Positions 43,613-53,315 of a stretch of 64,000 nt of DNA are shown here, piece by piece; position 1 is the first letter of the stretch, and every line of letters starts with the position of its first letter. Made by a program: the position numbers and the translations under genes. The notes under the pieces are model-generated. The model was not told the origin of the DNA and searched no databases. It saw only the letters and a program-made list of their open reading frames with translations. The stretch spans positions 62,001-126,000 of the forward strand of contig WMBV01000002.1 of the NCBI GenBank assembly GCA_017745595.1, read 5' to 3'. Origin of the DNA: Bordetella petrii (GTDB lineage Bacteria; Pseudomonadota; Gammaproteobacteria; Burkholderiales; Burkholderiaceae_B).

Positions 43613-44996
43613 GATGGGGCTCCAAAGTGGAAGAAGGAGGTTCGGAGGCGTCGAGCGCACGCAACAGTTCCTGGCAGCACGCGGCCGAGGCCTGCACGGC
43701 GCGCTGCGGGTCGGCGGCCGCGGCCAGCGCCTGGGCGGCGGCGCGCGCCTGTTCGGAGTCGCAAGTGGCGGCGATCCAGTGCTGCAACAGTTCCGACAGC
43801 GGCCGGCGCTGCGCCAGTGCCTGCGGCGCTAGCTGTTCGATGGCCTGTTGCGCCGCCTCGCGGCCGGCCAGCGGGGCCAGCGCGTCGGTGCAGGCTTCCG
43901 AGAAAATGACCTGGCACATGGAGTCGATGTGCGACTGCATGCGCGCCGTATCGACCTGTAGACCTTCGGCTGCCAGGCGCAGCGCCGCGGCGGCGCCGTG
44001 CACGCGGCGCCACAACGGCGCCCAGACCGACAGCTCGGCCTGCCATTCGCCCATGGCCCGTTCGTGCGCCTGCGTCATGGCGTCGAGCAGCGATGCCGCC
44101 AGCCCGGGAACCGGCTGGGTCAGGGCCACGGCCTGCATGCAGTGCACGGAATTCCGCTTGTGGGGCATCGCGCTGGATGTGCGGCCGCGCGGCGCCTCGG
44201 CCAGTTCCCCAACTTCGAACTGCGACATCAGCGACCAGTCCCGCGCCAGCTTGGACAGGCTGCCGGCGCATACTGACGCTTCCATGGCCAGCCGCACCCA
44301 GGCGTCGCGCTGCGTATGCCAGCTTTGCCCGCTGGCCCACAACCCCAGATCGGCGGCCAGCACCAGTTCGACCTGCGCTGCCCGATGCCCCATGGCGGCG
44401 CGGTTGCCCACCGCGCCGCCCAGCTGCACGCACAAGGCATGCGGGGCCAGCGCGCGCAGTTGGCCGGCGCTGCGTTGCAGCGCAGCGGCCGATTGCGCGC
44501 ACTTGAAGCCGAAGCTGGTGACCTGGGCCGGCTGCAGCAGGCTGCGCGCCATCATCGGCGTGGCGGCGTGGGCATGGGCCAGCGCGCGCAACGCGGCGAC
44601 CAGCCCCTGCAATTCTTCCAGCAAGGCCGCCAGCGCCGCCTTGGTCAGCAGGGCATGCGCGGTGTCGACGGCATCCTGGGTGGTCGTGCCCCAATGCAGG
44701 TATGGCAGGGCGTCGGGATCGTGGCTGGCCAGGAAGCCGCAGATGGGATCGACCAGCCCGATGCCGAATGCGCCGGTGCGGCGCGCCCGCTCGATGAAAT
44801 CGTCACGGTTCAGCTCGACGCTTGCGCAGGCCCGCGCAATGGCCGTTGCCGCCGATGCCGGCACCAGGCCGGCGGACGCCTGCGCCCGCGCCAGCCCGGT
44901 CTCGAAGCGCAGCAGCGCGTCGAGCCATTGATGATCGGAGAAGAGCCCGGTGTCGCCGGCCGGGTCCAGGCACTGGTCGATCAGGGACGCTGCCAT
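43605..44996 (-). CDS. pcaB: 3-carboxy-cis,cis-muconate cycloisomerase
   Basis: A 463-residue member of the fumarase/aspartase superfamily with the signature SSAMPHKRNS at about residue 275. It cyclises beta-carboxymuconate to gamma-carboxymuconolactone. The start at 44996 (MAASLIDQCLDP) fits the family; 45017 is a possible alternative. With pcaC it makes a two-gene operon now separated from pcaHG by the amidase cassette. Confidence 0.93.
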   Translation of the reverse strand: MAASLIDQCLDPAGDTGLFSDHQWLDALLRFETGLARAQASAGLVPASAATAIARACASVELNRDDFIERARRTGAFGIGLVDPICGFLASHDPDALPYLHWGTTTQDAVDTAHALLTKAALAALLEELQGLVAALRALAHAHAATPMMARSLLQPAQVTSFGFKCAQSAAALQRSAGQLRALAPHALCVQLGGAVGNRAAMGHRAAQVELVLAADLGLWASGQSWHTQRDAWVRLAMEASVCAGSLSKLARDWSLMSQFEVGELAEAPRGRTSSAMPHKRNSVHCMQAVALTQPVPGLAASLLDAMTQAHERAMGEWQAELSVWAPLWRRVHGAAAALRLAAEGLQVDTARMQSHIDSMCQVIFSEACTDALAPLAGREAAQQAIEQLAPQALAQRRPLSELLQHWIAATCDSEQARAAAQALAAAADPQRAVQASAACCQELLRALDASEPPSSTLEPHHV

Positions 44997-45321
44997 CGTG
45001 GGTTTGCCTGTGTTCATACCGATGCACAGAAAACTGTAATCAAGTCCGCCAGCACGGCATTGGCGTCCCAAATGCCGTACGTGGGCATGCTAACGAGTTC
45101 GGACAGCTCATGGCGTCGAGGAGGAGAGGTTGATGGAGCAGAGCGGTTCATTCGATTTCCTTATTCAGCGTGGCCAACAGCGCATGTCGTCTGCCGTCGC
45201 CATGGCAATACAGTACGCGCTGTTTTCATTACATGAAAGAAAATAGAGGCAATGGATACCGCCACCTCAATCGCCACTGCCTGCTGCTGTGACGAGCACA
45301 CACGCTCCTAGAGAGGTGCCA

Positions 45322-46725
45322 TTATTGCCTTAATTCATCACCGATATCCCAAAAAACACCCGCCATCAACCCTAGACCTTCTCGAAACAAGCTGCCGAGG
45401 CCATGCTCATCAGGGCCGTGCTGATTGCATCCCCCGTATGACTGAGGTATCCACATAATTGGTGTACCTAGGATGCCTTTGAAGAACTCCGAAGGTCCGG
45501 AAGCGCCAATGTTGGGAATGATATTGGGCCGGCGACCGATGGTTCTTTCCATGGAGCGGGCAACCCGTTGGACCCAGATGTCATCGGGATCCGTCCTTGA
45601 TGCAGGAAACCAATCACGCTCTTTGACGATCTCGGCTTTGACGATTGAAAGTCCCACCTTATCCAAATGCTCTCGCAAACTAGGCAGCACTTCTTCGGCG
45701 TTCACGTCGACTGTGTGGCGCAACTGTATTCGTGCTCTTGCATGCCCAGGCACGGCGGGCACCGGGTTTTCTGGTTGACCCGACACCATAGCCAAAACAA
45801 TCGCACTGCTCCATGTATAGATCTTGTCGGCACGGGAAAGACCCGGCTCTCCCCAATTGGGTTCGGGATCGGGAGCCCCAGGCAAGTCTTCGTACTGCAC
45901 CGCGGCGCTTGCCTTACGAACAGAGTCGGGTACAGCGTTTGGTACCCATTTCGAAATCAGGATCCGGCCATCCGCAGAAATGATGCTTGCTATAGCGTGC
46001 GAGAGGATCACGCCAGGATCCATCAACACCCCACCCCAATGACCCGAATGGTGGCTGTGGCTTCTGAGGTCGACACTAAGTTCAATTCCGATTCCACCAC
46101 GGGTTCCGAGCGTAATGTCAGGTACTTTCAGGCTCTGCCTAGGACCATCTAACGCAATAAACACATCCGCGGCACAGCGGTCCCGCTGGGTTTCCAAAAA
46201 GCTCTTCAACCCCGGCGAACCAGCCTCTTCCCCCATTTCAATGAGAATCTTGACGTTGTATCCGAGCTTGCCCTCACGTGCTGCAAGCGCCGCTCCCAAT
46301 GACTGGATAAGCACCAGATGCTGGCCCTTGTTATCTACAACGCCACGCCCATAAATCCGATCGCCTTCCACCACCAGTTTCCAGGGGTCCAGATCCGAAC
46401 GCCATCGTTCCGGCATCGCCCTGACTACGTCGCCGTGGCCGTACAACAGAAGAGTCGGCAAGCCCTGAGCCTCATGACGCTCTGCCAATAAAAAAGGCCC
46501 AGCCCCTTGCACTGGATTGTCCAAAAGCTCGCATTTGAACCCCAAACCCGCAACCATCGGTTCTATGATGTCTGTGCAATAGCGGACAAGCTCCGCAGGC
46601 CTCGCGGGATTACTCTCCGTCGGGACTGCGACCATTCTAGTCAGCTGCTCGATAAACGAGCCGCTATCAAAGATCATGTGTGCTCGCTGAAGTACAGAAT
46701 CTCGGGTAGAACTGGATGTCATCAT
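45322..46725 (-). CDS. M20-family metallopeptidase
   Basis: A 467-residue zinc peptidase: LLYGHGDVV (His, Asp), 'RGVVDNKGQHL' (bridging Asp) and MGEEAGSPG (catalytic Glu-Glu) are all present, with a dimerisation domain in the middle. M20 enzymes remove terminal amino acids or deacylate N-acyl amino acids and dipeptides. It is the last gene of the dipeptide-type ABC operon, 95 bp after dppF. It probably splits the imported compound. Start 46725 has cgtgag upstream. Confidence 0.88.
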   Translation of the reverse strand: MMTSSSTRDSVLQRAHMIFDSGSFIEQLTRMVAVPTESNPARPAELVRYCTDIIEPMVAGLGFKCELLDNPVQGAGPFLLAERHEAQGLPTLLLYGHGDVVRAMPERWRSDLDPWKLVVEGDRIYGRGVVDNKGQHLVLIQSLGAALAAREGKLGYNVKILIEMGEEAGSPGLKSFLETQRDRCAADVFIALDGPRQSLKVPDITLGTRGGIGIELSVDLRSHSHHSGHWGGVLMDPGVILSHAIASIISADGRILISKWVPNAVPDSVRKASAAVQYEDLPGAPDPEPNWGEPGLSRADKIYTWSSAIVLAMVSGQPENPVPAVPGHARARIQLRHTVDVNAEEVLPSLREHLDKVGLSIVKAEIVKERDWFPASRTDPDDIWVQRVARSMERTIGRRPNIIPNIGASGPSEFFKGILGTPIMWIPQSYGGCNQHGPDEHGLGSLFREGLGLMAGVFWDIGDELRQ

Positions 46726-46820
46726 AATCTCACGTAATGTAAATAAGACTTTCGCTATGAGTCCCACTCAACCGCTGCCCGGCGATCGGGGCAAAGTGGA
46801 AATTGGAGCGATGGTGGAAA

Positions 46821-47624
46821 TTAAACAGCCGCGGTTTTCTCCAGTTCTGGAACTGCGGCGATAAGGCTTCGCGTGTAGGCGTGCCTCGCATTGGCAAGCA
46901 CGCTTGTTGCGGTTCCTGCTTCTACAATGCGCCCAGAAGAAATCACAGCCACGGTATCGCAGAGATAATGCACGACCGAAATGTTGTGAGTGATAAATAT
47001 GATGCCCAGATTCAACTCACGCCGCAGATCCAATAGCAGATTCAATATTTGCATCTGAACGGATACGTCGAGCGCGGAAACGACTTCGTCAGCGACAAGA
47101 AGCTTGGGCTTCATTACCAGAGCTCTCGCAATCCCAATGCGCTGGCGCTGCCCCCCACTGAATTCATGCGGGAACTTTCGCATGTCGGCCGCTTGCAGGC
47201 CGACGCGCTCCAGCATCTCGCCGACTCTCCTTTCGATCAGCCCGGCGGACTCATGCCGGATTCTCAGACCTTCTCCCACGATACGACCGACATTCATACG
47301 GGGATTCAAGGATCCGAATGGGTCCTGGAATATCATCTGAATACCACGCTGGTTTGCCGGCATGGCCTGCCCCGGGCCCGGGCCGATTAAGTTACGGCCG
47401 TCAAGGACAACAGATCCCATGTCTGCCTGCTCCAGTCCGACCAGCAATTTTGCCAACGTCGACTTTCCACACCCCGACTCGCCAACCACTCCCAGGATTT
47501 CGCCTGCTTGAACCGCGAAAGAGATATCGACCAGTGCGGGAACCGACTCGTGCCGACCCTGCAATCCACTGCGCCGACGGTAGGATTTCGCCAGCTTCGA
47601 TACGTCAAGGAGAGGACCGTTCAT
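46821..47624 (-). CDS. dppF: Dipeptide/oligopeptide ABC transporter ATPase (DppF type)
   Basis: A 267-residue ATPase: Walker A GESGCGKST, signature FSGGQRQRIGIARAL, Walker B KLLVADEVVSALD. The start at 47624 overlaps the dppD stop (TAATG), so the two are translated together; the longer frame to 47654 would sit well inside dppD. It powers uptake with DppD. Confidence 0.93.
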   Translation of the reverse strand: MNGPLLDVSKLAKSYRRRSGLQGRHESVPALVDISFAVQAGEILGVVGESGCGKSTLAKLLVGLEQADMGSVVLDGRNLIGPGPGQAMPANQRGIQMIFQDPFGSLNPRMNVGRIVGEGLRIRHESAGLIERRVGEMLERVGLQAADMRKFPHEFSGGQRQRIGIARALVMKPKLLVADEVVSALDVSVQMQILNLLLDLRRELNLGIIFITHNISVVHYLCDTVAVISSGRIVEAGTATSVLANARHAYTRSLIAAVPELEKTAAV

Positions 47625-48652
47625 TACATGATCGGATGGTTGCATTTCACCCATCTCCTAACTTCTTCACTATGAATTGCGATGTCCCCTTCCCTGCAAT
47701 CTGGCAGTGCATACTTGCAGCGGGGCGCGAACCGGCAACCTTCCCACCATTCGGTGATAGGAGGCACCGCGCCGTCTATTCCAGATTGGCATTGCCCTGA
47801 TGTTCGCGGTCGCGGTACGCAATCGAGCAAAGCACTGGTATATGGGTGCGCCGGATCGGCTATAACGTCTCTCGTTCCTCCCTCCTCGACGAGGACACCT
47901 CCATACAGAATGCCTATTCGATCAGAGTACTCAGCCACGAGAGCTAAGTCGTGAGAGATGAATAAAACCGAAAGATCGTGCAGTTTCTGAAGGCGAACAA
48001 TGATGTCCATCACCTCTCTTTGCACGGTGACATCCAGTGCAGTGGTCGGCTCATCCGCGATTAGCAGAGCAGGATCATTGGCCAGCGCTATGGCAATCAT
48101 TATGCGTTGACGCATCCCACCACTGAGCTCATGCGGGTAGGCATTCGCAACCGCCTCAGCGTCCCGAAAGCGGACGTCCTTGAGAAGAGTTAATACTTTC
48201 TTGCTTATGTCGTGCCTTGTCATGCGAGAGTGCGTAGCCATAGCCTCTGCAATCTGAGCACCTACTCTCATCAAGGGGTTCAATGAAGCCATAGGCTCTT
48301 GAAAAATCATACTGACTCGGCCACCACGCAGTTGCCTCATGCGCTCATGACTCGCCCCCATGATGTCTTCACCACAAAGACGGACTGTTCCCTCGATGTT
48401 CAACAGATCGGGAGGCAGTAATCGCATGATCGCCCTGGCGATCAGCGACTTTCCCGATCCGCTCTCGCCGACCAGGGCAAAAATCTCCCCTCTCTTGATA
48501 GTGAGGCTTACTTCGCTCACTGCCAACAGACGCTGACTGCCCTTGTTAATGTGCAGACTAACATCTTCGATCTGAAGAGTTGGAGCATCAACCGCTTGAT
48601 GCCCTAATTCGACTCGCTTGTTATGTGACCCACCTAAAGAAAAGAATCTCAT
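47624..48652 (-). CDS. dppD: Dipeptide/oligopeptide ABC transporter ATPase (DppD type)
   Basis: A 342-residue ATPase: Walker A GESGSGKSL, signature LSGGMRQRIMIAIAL, Walker B LLIADEPTTALD, and a C-terminal cysteine-containing segment (RFAPRCKYALPDC) characteristic of OppD/DppD proteins, where four cysteines can bind an Fe-S cluster. It follows the DppC gene by nine bases. Confidence 0.93.
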   Translation of the reverse strand: MRFFSLGGSHNKRVELGHQAVDAPTLQIEDVSLHINKGSQRLLAVSEVSLTIKRGEIFALVGESGSGKSLIARAIMRLLPPDLLNIEGTVRLCGEDIMGASHERMRQLRGGRVSMIFQEPMASLNPLMRVGAQIAEAMATHSRMTRHDISKKVLTLLKDVRFRDAEAVANAYPHELSGGMRQRIMIAIALANDPALLIADEPTTALDVTVQREVMDIIVRLQKLHDLSVLFISHDLALVAEYSDRIGILYGGVLVEEGGTRDVIADPAHPYTSALLDCVPRPRTSGQCQSGIDGAVPPITEWWEGCRFAPRCKYALPDCREGDIAIHSEEVRRWVKCNHPIM

Positions 48653-48661
48653 TGCCTGGCC

Positions 48662-49498
48662 TTATAGAACGTTTGAATGGCGTTTAGGATCGAAAGTGTC
48701 CCTCAACCAATCGCCAACCAGGTTCAAACCGAGCACTGTCAAGAAGATGCCCATCCCCGGAAAAACCGCCAACCACCAGGCCTGGCTCACATACGAACGT
48801 CCCTCGGCCAGCATTCCTCCCCAGGTAGGCGTTCCCGGTGGAACTCCCAGCCCCAGAAAACTCAGGCTGGATTCCGCAAGAATCGCCGTCGCCATGGTGA
48901 AAGTGCCGATGACAATTGCAGCTGGTACAAGGTTCGGTACGATATGGCGTGTCAGCACCCATCCCGCACCGGCACCCATGACTTTCGAGGCTGCCACATA
49001 TTCGCGCGAACTCAGAGCGAGTGCCTGTGCCCGAGCCAGCCTGCAGTACGGGATCCAGCGTTGCAGTGTGAGTGCCACAATTACGTTCCCAAGACTGGCC
49101 CCAAAGAATGCCATGACAGCAATGGCCAGCAGAATGGGCGGGAACGCCCATATAGTCTCGACGACTTTCTGAATAACCACATCCCTGACTCCGGATACGT
49201 ATCCGGAAAGCGCCCCCAGGGATACGCCTACCGCGCCAGAAAGAGCAACTACCGATAACGCAATCGCCAGGGATACTTGTGCTCCAGAGGCCATGCGGGA
49301 AAGAATATCCCGACCGAGATGATCAGTACCAAGGTAGTATCCGCCAGAAAAATCGCCGGGAGGCTGAAGCGACATCAACAGATTCTGCTCGGTCGGATCA
49401 TGCCCGCTAACGACCCCTCCGAGCAACGCTAACAATACAACTGCGCCCAGGCATAGCACTCCTACGCCAAACTTAAAATCGAAACGGACCTGTCTCAT
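48662..49498 (-). CDS. dppC: Dipeptide/oligopeptide ABC transporter permease (DppC type)
   Basis: A 278-residue inner-membrane protein with about six hydrophobic segments and the EAA loop 'EYVAASKVMGAGAGWVLTRHIVPN'. The N-terminal OppC-like extension is present. Overlaps the dppB stop by four bases. Confidence 0.92.
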   Translation of the reverse strand: MRQVRFDFKFGVGVLCLGAVVLLALLGGVVSGHDPTEQNLLMSLQPPGDFSGGYYLGTDHLGRDILSRMASGAQVSLAIALSVVALSGAVGVSLGALSGYVSGVRDVVIQKVVETIWAFPPILLAIAVMAFFGASLGNVIVALTLQRWIPYCRLARAQALALSSREYVAASKVMGAGAGWVLTRHIVPNLVPAAIVIGTFTMATAILAESSLSFLGLGVPPGTPTWGGMLAEGRSYVSQAWWLAVFPGMGIFLTVLGLNLVGDWLRDTFDPKRHSNVL

Positions 49499-50514
49499 TT
49501 TTTTGTACTCATCGATGTGCGGATCCTGGGGTCGATCAATGAGTAGGACGTATCAACCAGGAGGTTCACTAGAATGAAAAGGAACGTGTAGGACACTACG
49601 ATACCGGTTGTCAGAGGGATATCCCGGACTGTCACCGATTGATATAGTAGCGAGCCTAATCCAGGCCACGAGAAGACCACCTCAACAATGATGCTGCCAC
49701 TTATGAGTGTGCCGATCTCCAATCCGATGATCGTCAGTATTGGTAACGCTGCGTTAGGCATAACGTGCTTTCGAATAACCTCCCGGCGGGTTAGGCCCTT
49801 GGCAACGGCCGTAGTGACAAATTCCTCCTGACTTACGTCGATTACGCTCGAGCGAGTTATCCGCATGATCACCCCAAGCATTCCCAACGCCAGCGTCGTC
49901 GCTGGCAGGATCAAATGGCGGATTCCCGCAGTGAAACTCAACCAGTCGCCTTGGACGATGCTGTCGAGAATGACAAAGCCTGTGTCCAACTGGAGGTTAC
50001 TTGGCATCGGCAGGCGCCCTCCGGACGGAAGCATGTCCATTCGCTCGGCAAAAAGCATTACCAGCAAGATGCCAATCCAGAATGACGGCGCGCTCACGCC
50101 GGCAACAGCAAAGATCGATGCAGCTCCGTCCGCCACCCTTCCTCTTCGCATTGCGCCAAAAATTCCAAGAGGGACAGCAATCACGACGGCTATAAGCAAC
50201 GCGGCGATTGATAGTTCTAATGTCGCGGGCAAGCGGTCGGCAATCAAGCTCGAAATACTTGTTCCATAGCGATAAGAATCACCGAACTCGAATGTCACCG
50301 CACTCTTTACGAAGAGCCCGAACTGCACCAGCACGGGTTGGTCCAGGCCCCACTGTGCGCGCAGCTTGCTGATCTCTGCAGGGGTGGCATCTTCAGGGGC
50401 AAGCGTCGCAGCCGCGTCCCCTGGCGCCATTCTCAGCATGAAGAAGATAGACAACGTAACCAGCAGCAGCACCGGTACTGCACCCGCCAATCGGTACATT
50501 AGGATTCGCAGCAT
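49495..50514 (-). CDS. dppB: Dipeptide/oligopeptide ABC transporter permease (DppB type)
   Basis: A 339-residue permease with the N-terminal DppB pattern 'RLAGAVPVLLLVTLSIFFMLRMAPGD' and the EAA loop 'FVTTAVAKGLTRREVIRKHVMPNAALP'. The start at 50514, five bases after the dppA stop, fits the family better than the tracked frame from 50550, which begins with TTG inside dppA. Confidence 0.92.
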   Translation of the reverse strand: MLRILMYRLAGAVPVLLLVTLSIFFMLRMAPGDAAATLAPEDATPAEISKLRAQWGLDQPVLVQFGLFVKSAVTFEFGDSYRYGTSISSLIADRLPATLELSIAALLIAVVIAVPLGIFGAMRRGRVADGAASIFAVAGVSAPSFWIGILLVMLFAERMDMLPSGGRLPMPSNLQLDTGFVILDSIVQGDWLSFTAGIRHLILPATTLALGMLGVIMRITRSSVIDVSQEEFVTTAVAKGLTRREVIRKHVMPNAALPILTIIGLEIGTLISGSIIVEVVFSWPGLGSLLYQSVTVRDIPLTTGIVVSYTFLFILVNLLVDTSYSLIDPRIRTSMSTKK

Positions 50515-50519
50515 GGCGG

Positions 50520-52043
50520 TTAGCGCGACAACGAGACATCGGGAAGCCAAACCTCACCGGTGGCATCAGGGGTCCACTGTACATCTTGACGTACCCCATG
50601 GACAAACCGGTGAGTCCACATAAACACGGCAGGAACATCGGTGGCCAGGATGTCACTTATCTGGCGTACCAACTCGATTTGCTCGGGTTCTTCAAATGCG
50701 GCACGCAAACTGGCAAATAGTTCGTCCACTTTGGCGTTGCTGTAGTTGATGCGTTTGCTGACTCCCGTCTCAAAGAACTGGGAAAGCGCCTCCATCGAGT
50801 TCGCCGTCGCCCCTCTACCGGTGTAGTACAGCGGACACTTCCCCTCTCTTACCATGTTCACGAACGTCGCATAATCCGGTGTATGCAGTTTCACGGTAAA
50901 GCCGCCCAATTTGAGCATTTGAGTGACTGCTTCGGCCACTTGCCGGTCGGCAATATAACGGCCATTGGCTGTGTAGAAGTCAATGCTCACCCCGTCCGGA
51001 TAACCTGCCTCGGCCAGTAGCGCACGGGCGCGCTTGGGGTCATATTGAGGGATGTCTTTCTCGGGGGGGTAGGCAAGATGGTACCGACCAAGTGCGCCGA
51101 TCATCGGATCCGCCAGCTTGAAGAGCAATTTATCTATGATCAGTTGCCGGTTTACAGAGCATGCTACCGCCTGTCTTACTCGTACATCATCAAACGGTGC
51201 GGCAGTGCAGTTCATGCCCAAGAACATGTACTCTGTTGAACCGGACTCCATGGCTCGTACATTATCCAGCCGCTTTACCCGCGGCACCAACTGCGGCGGC
51301 ACTTGCCGCGCAATCTGCACTTCATTCGTGGCCAGAGCACTGACGCGTTGTTCCGGCTCGGCCATCAAGCGATATACAACCGTCTCTGGCCTTTGTTCCT
51401 TGCCGTCCTTCCAGGCATCGTTGCGCTGTAGGACCAGTTGTTGATCGACGTCGAACCTGCTCAGCTTATATGGCCCCCATCCAAACGGAGCCTTCGTATC
51501 GGCGGCGCGCTGAAAGTCTCGATATAGCTCAGCGCTGGTGACAACCATGCGGTCTGCAAGGAAAGAAAGCAACTGGGCAAATGGACGTTTCGTGACCACG
51601 TCGAAAGTCTGGGAATCAACCTCCTTGAATAGGTCGATCTCACTCATGTAGAAGCGCTGCTGCGAATCCGTATCCGACATGATGCGCTTCCATGAGTGGA
51701 CCACGTCGCCTGCCGTCGGACCCGGGCCACCATCATGTCTTTTCAGGTCATCACGAAGATAGAAGCGCCAAGTGGTAGGGTTGATGATTTCCCACTTTTT
51801 TGCAAGCACACCTTCGTACTGCTTCGTCTGGTAGTTGTATCTCATCAAACTTCCGTATACGAGACTCCAGATGTAGTACAGATGAATTGACGTATGGGCA
51901 TAGGGTGCTTGAGTCGTTAGAATTCCCGTCGTCGTGATGACCAGCGGCGTTGAGACCGACATCGCCGCAGCCTTCCACATCGGAAGCAGGCCGCCCAGGC
52001 CTGCCAATGCGGAAGTTTTCAGTATTGCTCTTCGTGACACCAT
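50520..52043 (-). CDS. dppA: Substrate-binding protein of the dipeptide-type transporter
   Basis: A 507-residue SBP_bac_5 protein. The N-terminus SRRAILKTSALAGLGGLLP is a twin-arginine-like signal, which is less common for this family. Start 52043 is fixed by aagggg. It is first in the operon dppABCDF-M20. Ligand not known; members bind peptides, opines, glutathione or nickel, and the M20 neighbour suggests a peptide or N-acyl amino acid. Confidence 0.9.
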   Translation of the reverse strand: MVSRRAILKTSALAGLGGLLPMWKAAAMSVSTPLVITTTGILTTQAPYAHTSIHLYYIWSLVYGSLMRYNYQTKQYEGVLAKKWEIINPTTWRFYLRDDLKRHDGGPGPTAGDVVHSWKRIMSDTDSQQRFYMSEIDLFKEVDSQTFDVVTKRPFAQLLSFLADRMVVTSAELYRDFQRAADTKAPFGWGPYKLSRFDVDQQLVLQRNDAWKDGKEQRPETVVYRLMAEPEQRVSALATNEVQIARQVPPQLVPRVKRLDNVRAMESGSTEYMFLGMNCTAAPFDDVRVRQAVACSVNRQLIIDKLLFKLADPMIGALGRYHLAYPPEKDIPQYDPKRARALLAEAGYPDGVSIDFYTANGRYIADRQVAEAVTQMLKLGGFTVKLHTPDYATFVNMVREGKCPLYYTGRGATANSMEALSQFFETGVSKRINYSNAKVDELFASLRAAFEEPEQIELVRQISDILATDVPAVFMWTHRFVHGVRQDVQWTPDATGEVWLPDVSLSR

Positions 52044-52158
52044 TCCATTCCCCTTGTCAGATATCGTCAATTCTGAAATGCAGTCCGGTGCACGTCAATT
52101 TGAATAACGAATAGCGACTATCAGGATTGCCGATAAGCTGCGCGCAAGGGCCAACGCC

Positions 52159-53100
52159 TCATGAAATGCTGCCTTCGCGCTCGACACGGGTCTGGTGCTT
52201 CGCTGCGCTCCCTGAAAATATCTCAGCTATCAGGTTTCTGATCCACACCAGGCCGCTGTCCTTGGAATAACGTTCATGCCAGTACTGCGCGATGATGTAG
52301 CTAGGCGATGGAAACGGCAGGGGCAAGATCTGCAGGGGGATAGAACGCGATAACACAAGCGCAACTTTCCTGGGGACCGTCGCAACCAGGTCGGTTTCAC
52401 CCAGGATTTCGGCGACCGCCGAATAGCCAGGCAGCACAATCCCTACCTTTCGGTCTATTCCAACGTTCCGAAGATAGTTGGATAAAACGCCGTTACCTGG
52501 GCCGGTCGGAGTCACCACTATGTGGCGCTCGTTTGCATAAGCATCCATCGATATGCTGCTGCTGATTCTGGGATGCTCAACTGCCACGCAGCAGACGTAC
52601 TGCTCGTCATACAATCTTTTTCTTACTATGCCAGACTCAGGACGCGGAATATGCGCGATTGCCAACTCATATTCTCCATTCTTCAACTGCTCGGGGAGAT
52701 TTCCCCAGGCGGCTGGTGTCTCGATGCGAACACTGGGAGCATTTTGCTGCAGATGTGACAACAACGCCGGTAAGAACAACATCCTTCCGGCATCGCTGGT
52801 ACAGATGCGAAACCGGCGATCTGACCGTATCGGGTCGAAATTATCCTGCGTTCTCAAGCTCTCACTGATAGCTTGCCGGGCCTGTTGGAGCAACGGTAAT
52901 AGTTCTATCGCTCTCGGCGTAGGCTCCATGCCCGTACTGGTGCGCACGAACAAAGGGTCACCATAGTATTCCCGCAGCCTGGCAAGACCCATGCTGACCG
53001 AAGGTTGGCTTAAGTCAAGACTTTCCGCGGCCCGCGATGTGTTCTTGACGAGAACCATCTCCAGGAAAATATCTATCAGCCGGGTGTCAATGTTAACCAT
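52159..53100 (-). CDS. LysR-family regulator (3)
   Basis: A 313-residue regulator of the NodD/PnbR type with the HTH 'MVLVKNTSRAAESLDLSQPSVSMGLARLREYYGDPLFVR'. It lies upstream of dppA on the same strand (115 bp gap) and may control that operon. Confidence 0.88.
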   Translation of the reverse strand: MVNIDTRLIDIFLEMVLVKNTSRAAESLDLSQPSVSMGLARLREYYGDPLFVRTSTGMEPTPRAIELLPLLQQARQAISESLRTQDNFDPIRSDRRFRICTSDAGRMLFLPALLSHLQQNAPSVRIETPAAWGNLPEQLKNGEYELAIAHIPRPESGIVRKRLYDEQYVCCVAVEHPRISSSISMDAYANERHIVVTPTGPGNGVLSNYLRNVGIDRKVGIVLPGYSAVAEILGETDLVATVPRKVALVLSRSIPLQILPLPFPSPSYIIAQYWHERYSKDSGLVWIRNLIAEIFSGSAAKHQTRVEREGSIS

Positions 53101-53315
53101 TTTTGACAGGCAATCTATAATTAGCGATCGAAGTATTTTATAGATCAGTGCTCCGGCCCATAACCAGGAAAACCCCGACTGTTTGAGACCTCTGCAGCCG
53201 CTTCCGGGTACGGCCGCAACCTACCGAATCATAGGGAATATGCTGGAATACACGTAACTTCTGAACCTTGCGAACGATAGAGTTTGAATGAGTGCCATAC
53301 GGCGGACAACGAAGG

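Noticed and set aside
43627-44931. A 434-residue frame on the plus strand opposite pcaB
   Set aside because: Rich in Ala, Ser, Arg and Cys in the way of an antisense reading; pcaB on the minus strand has all its motifs.
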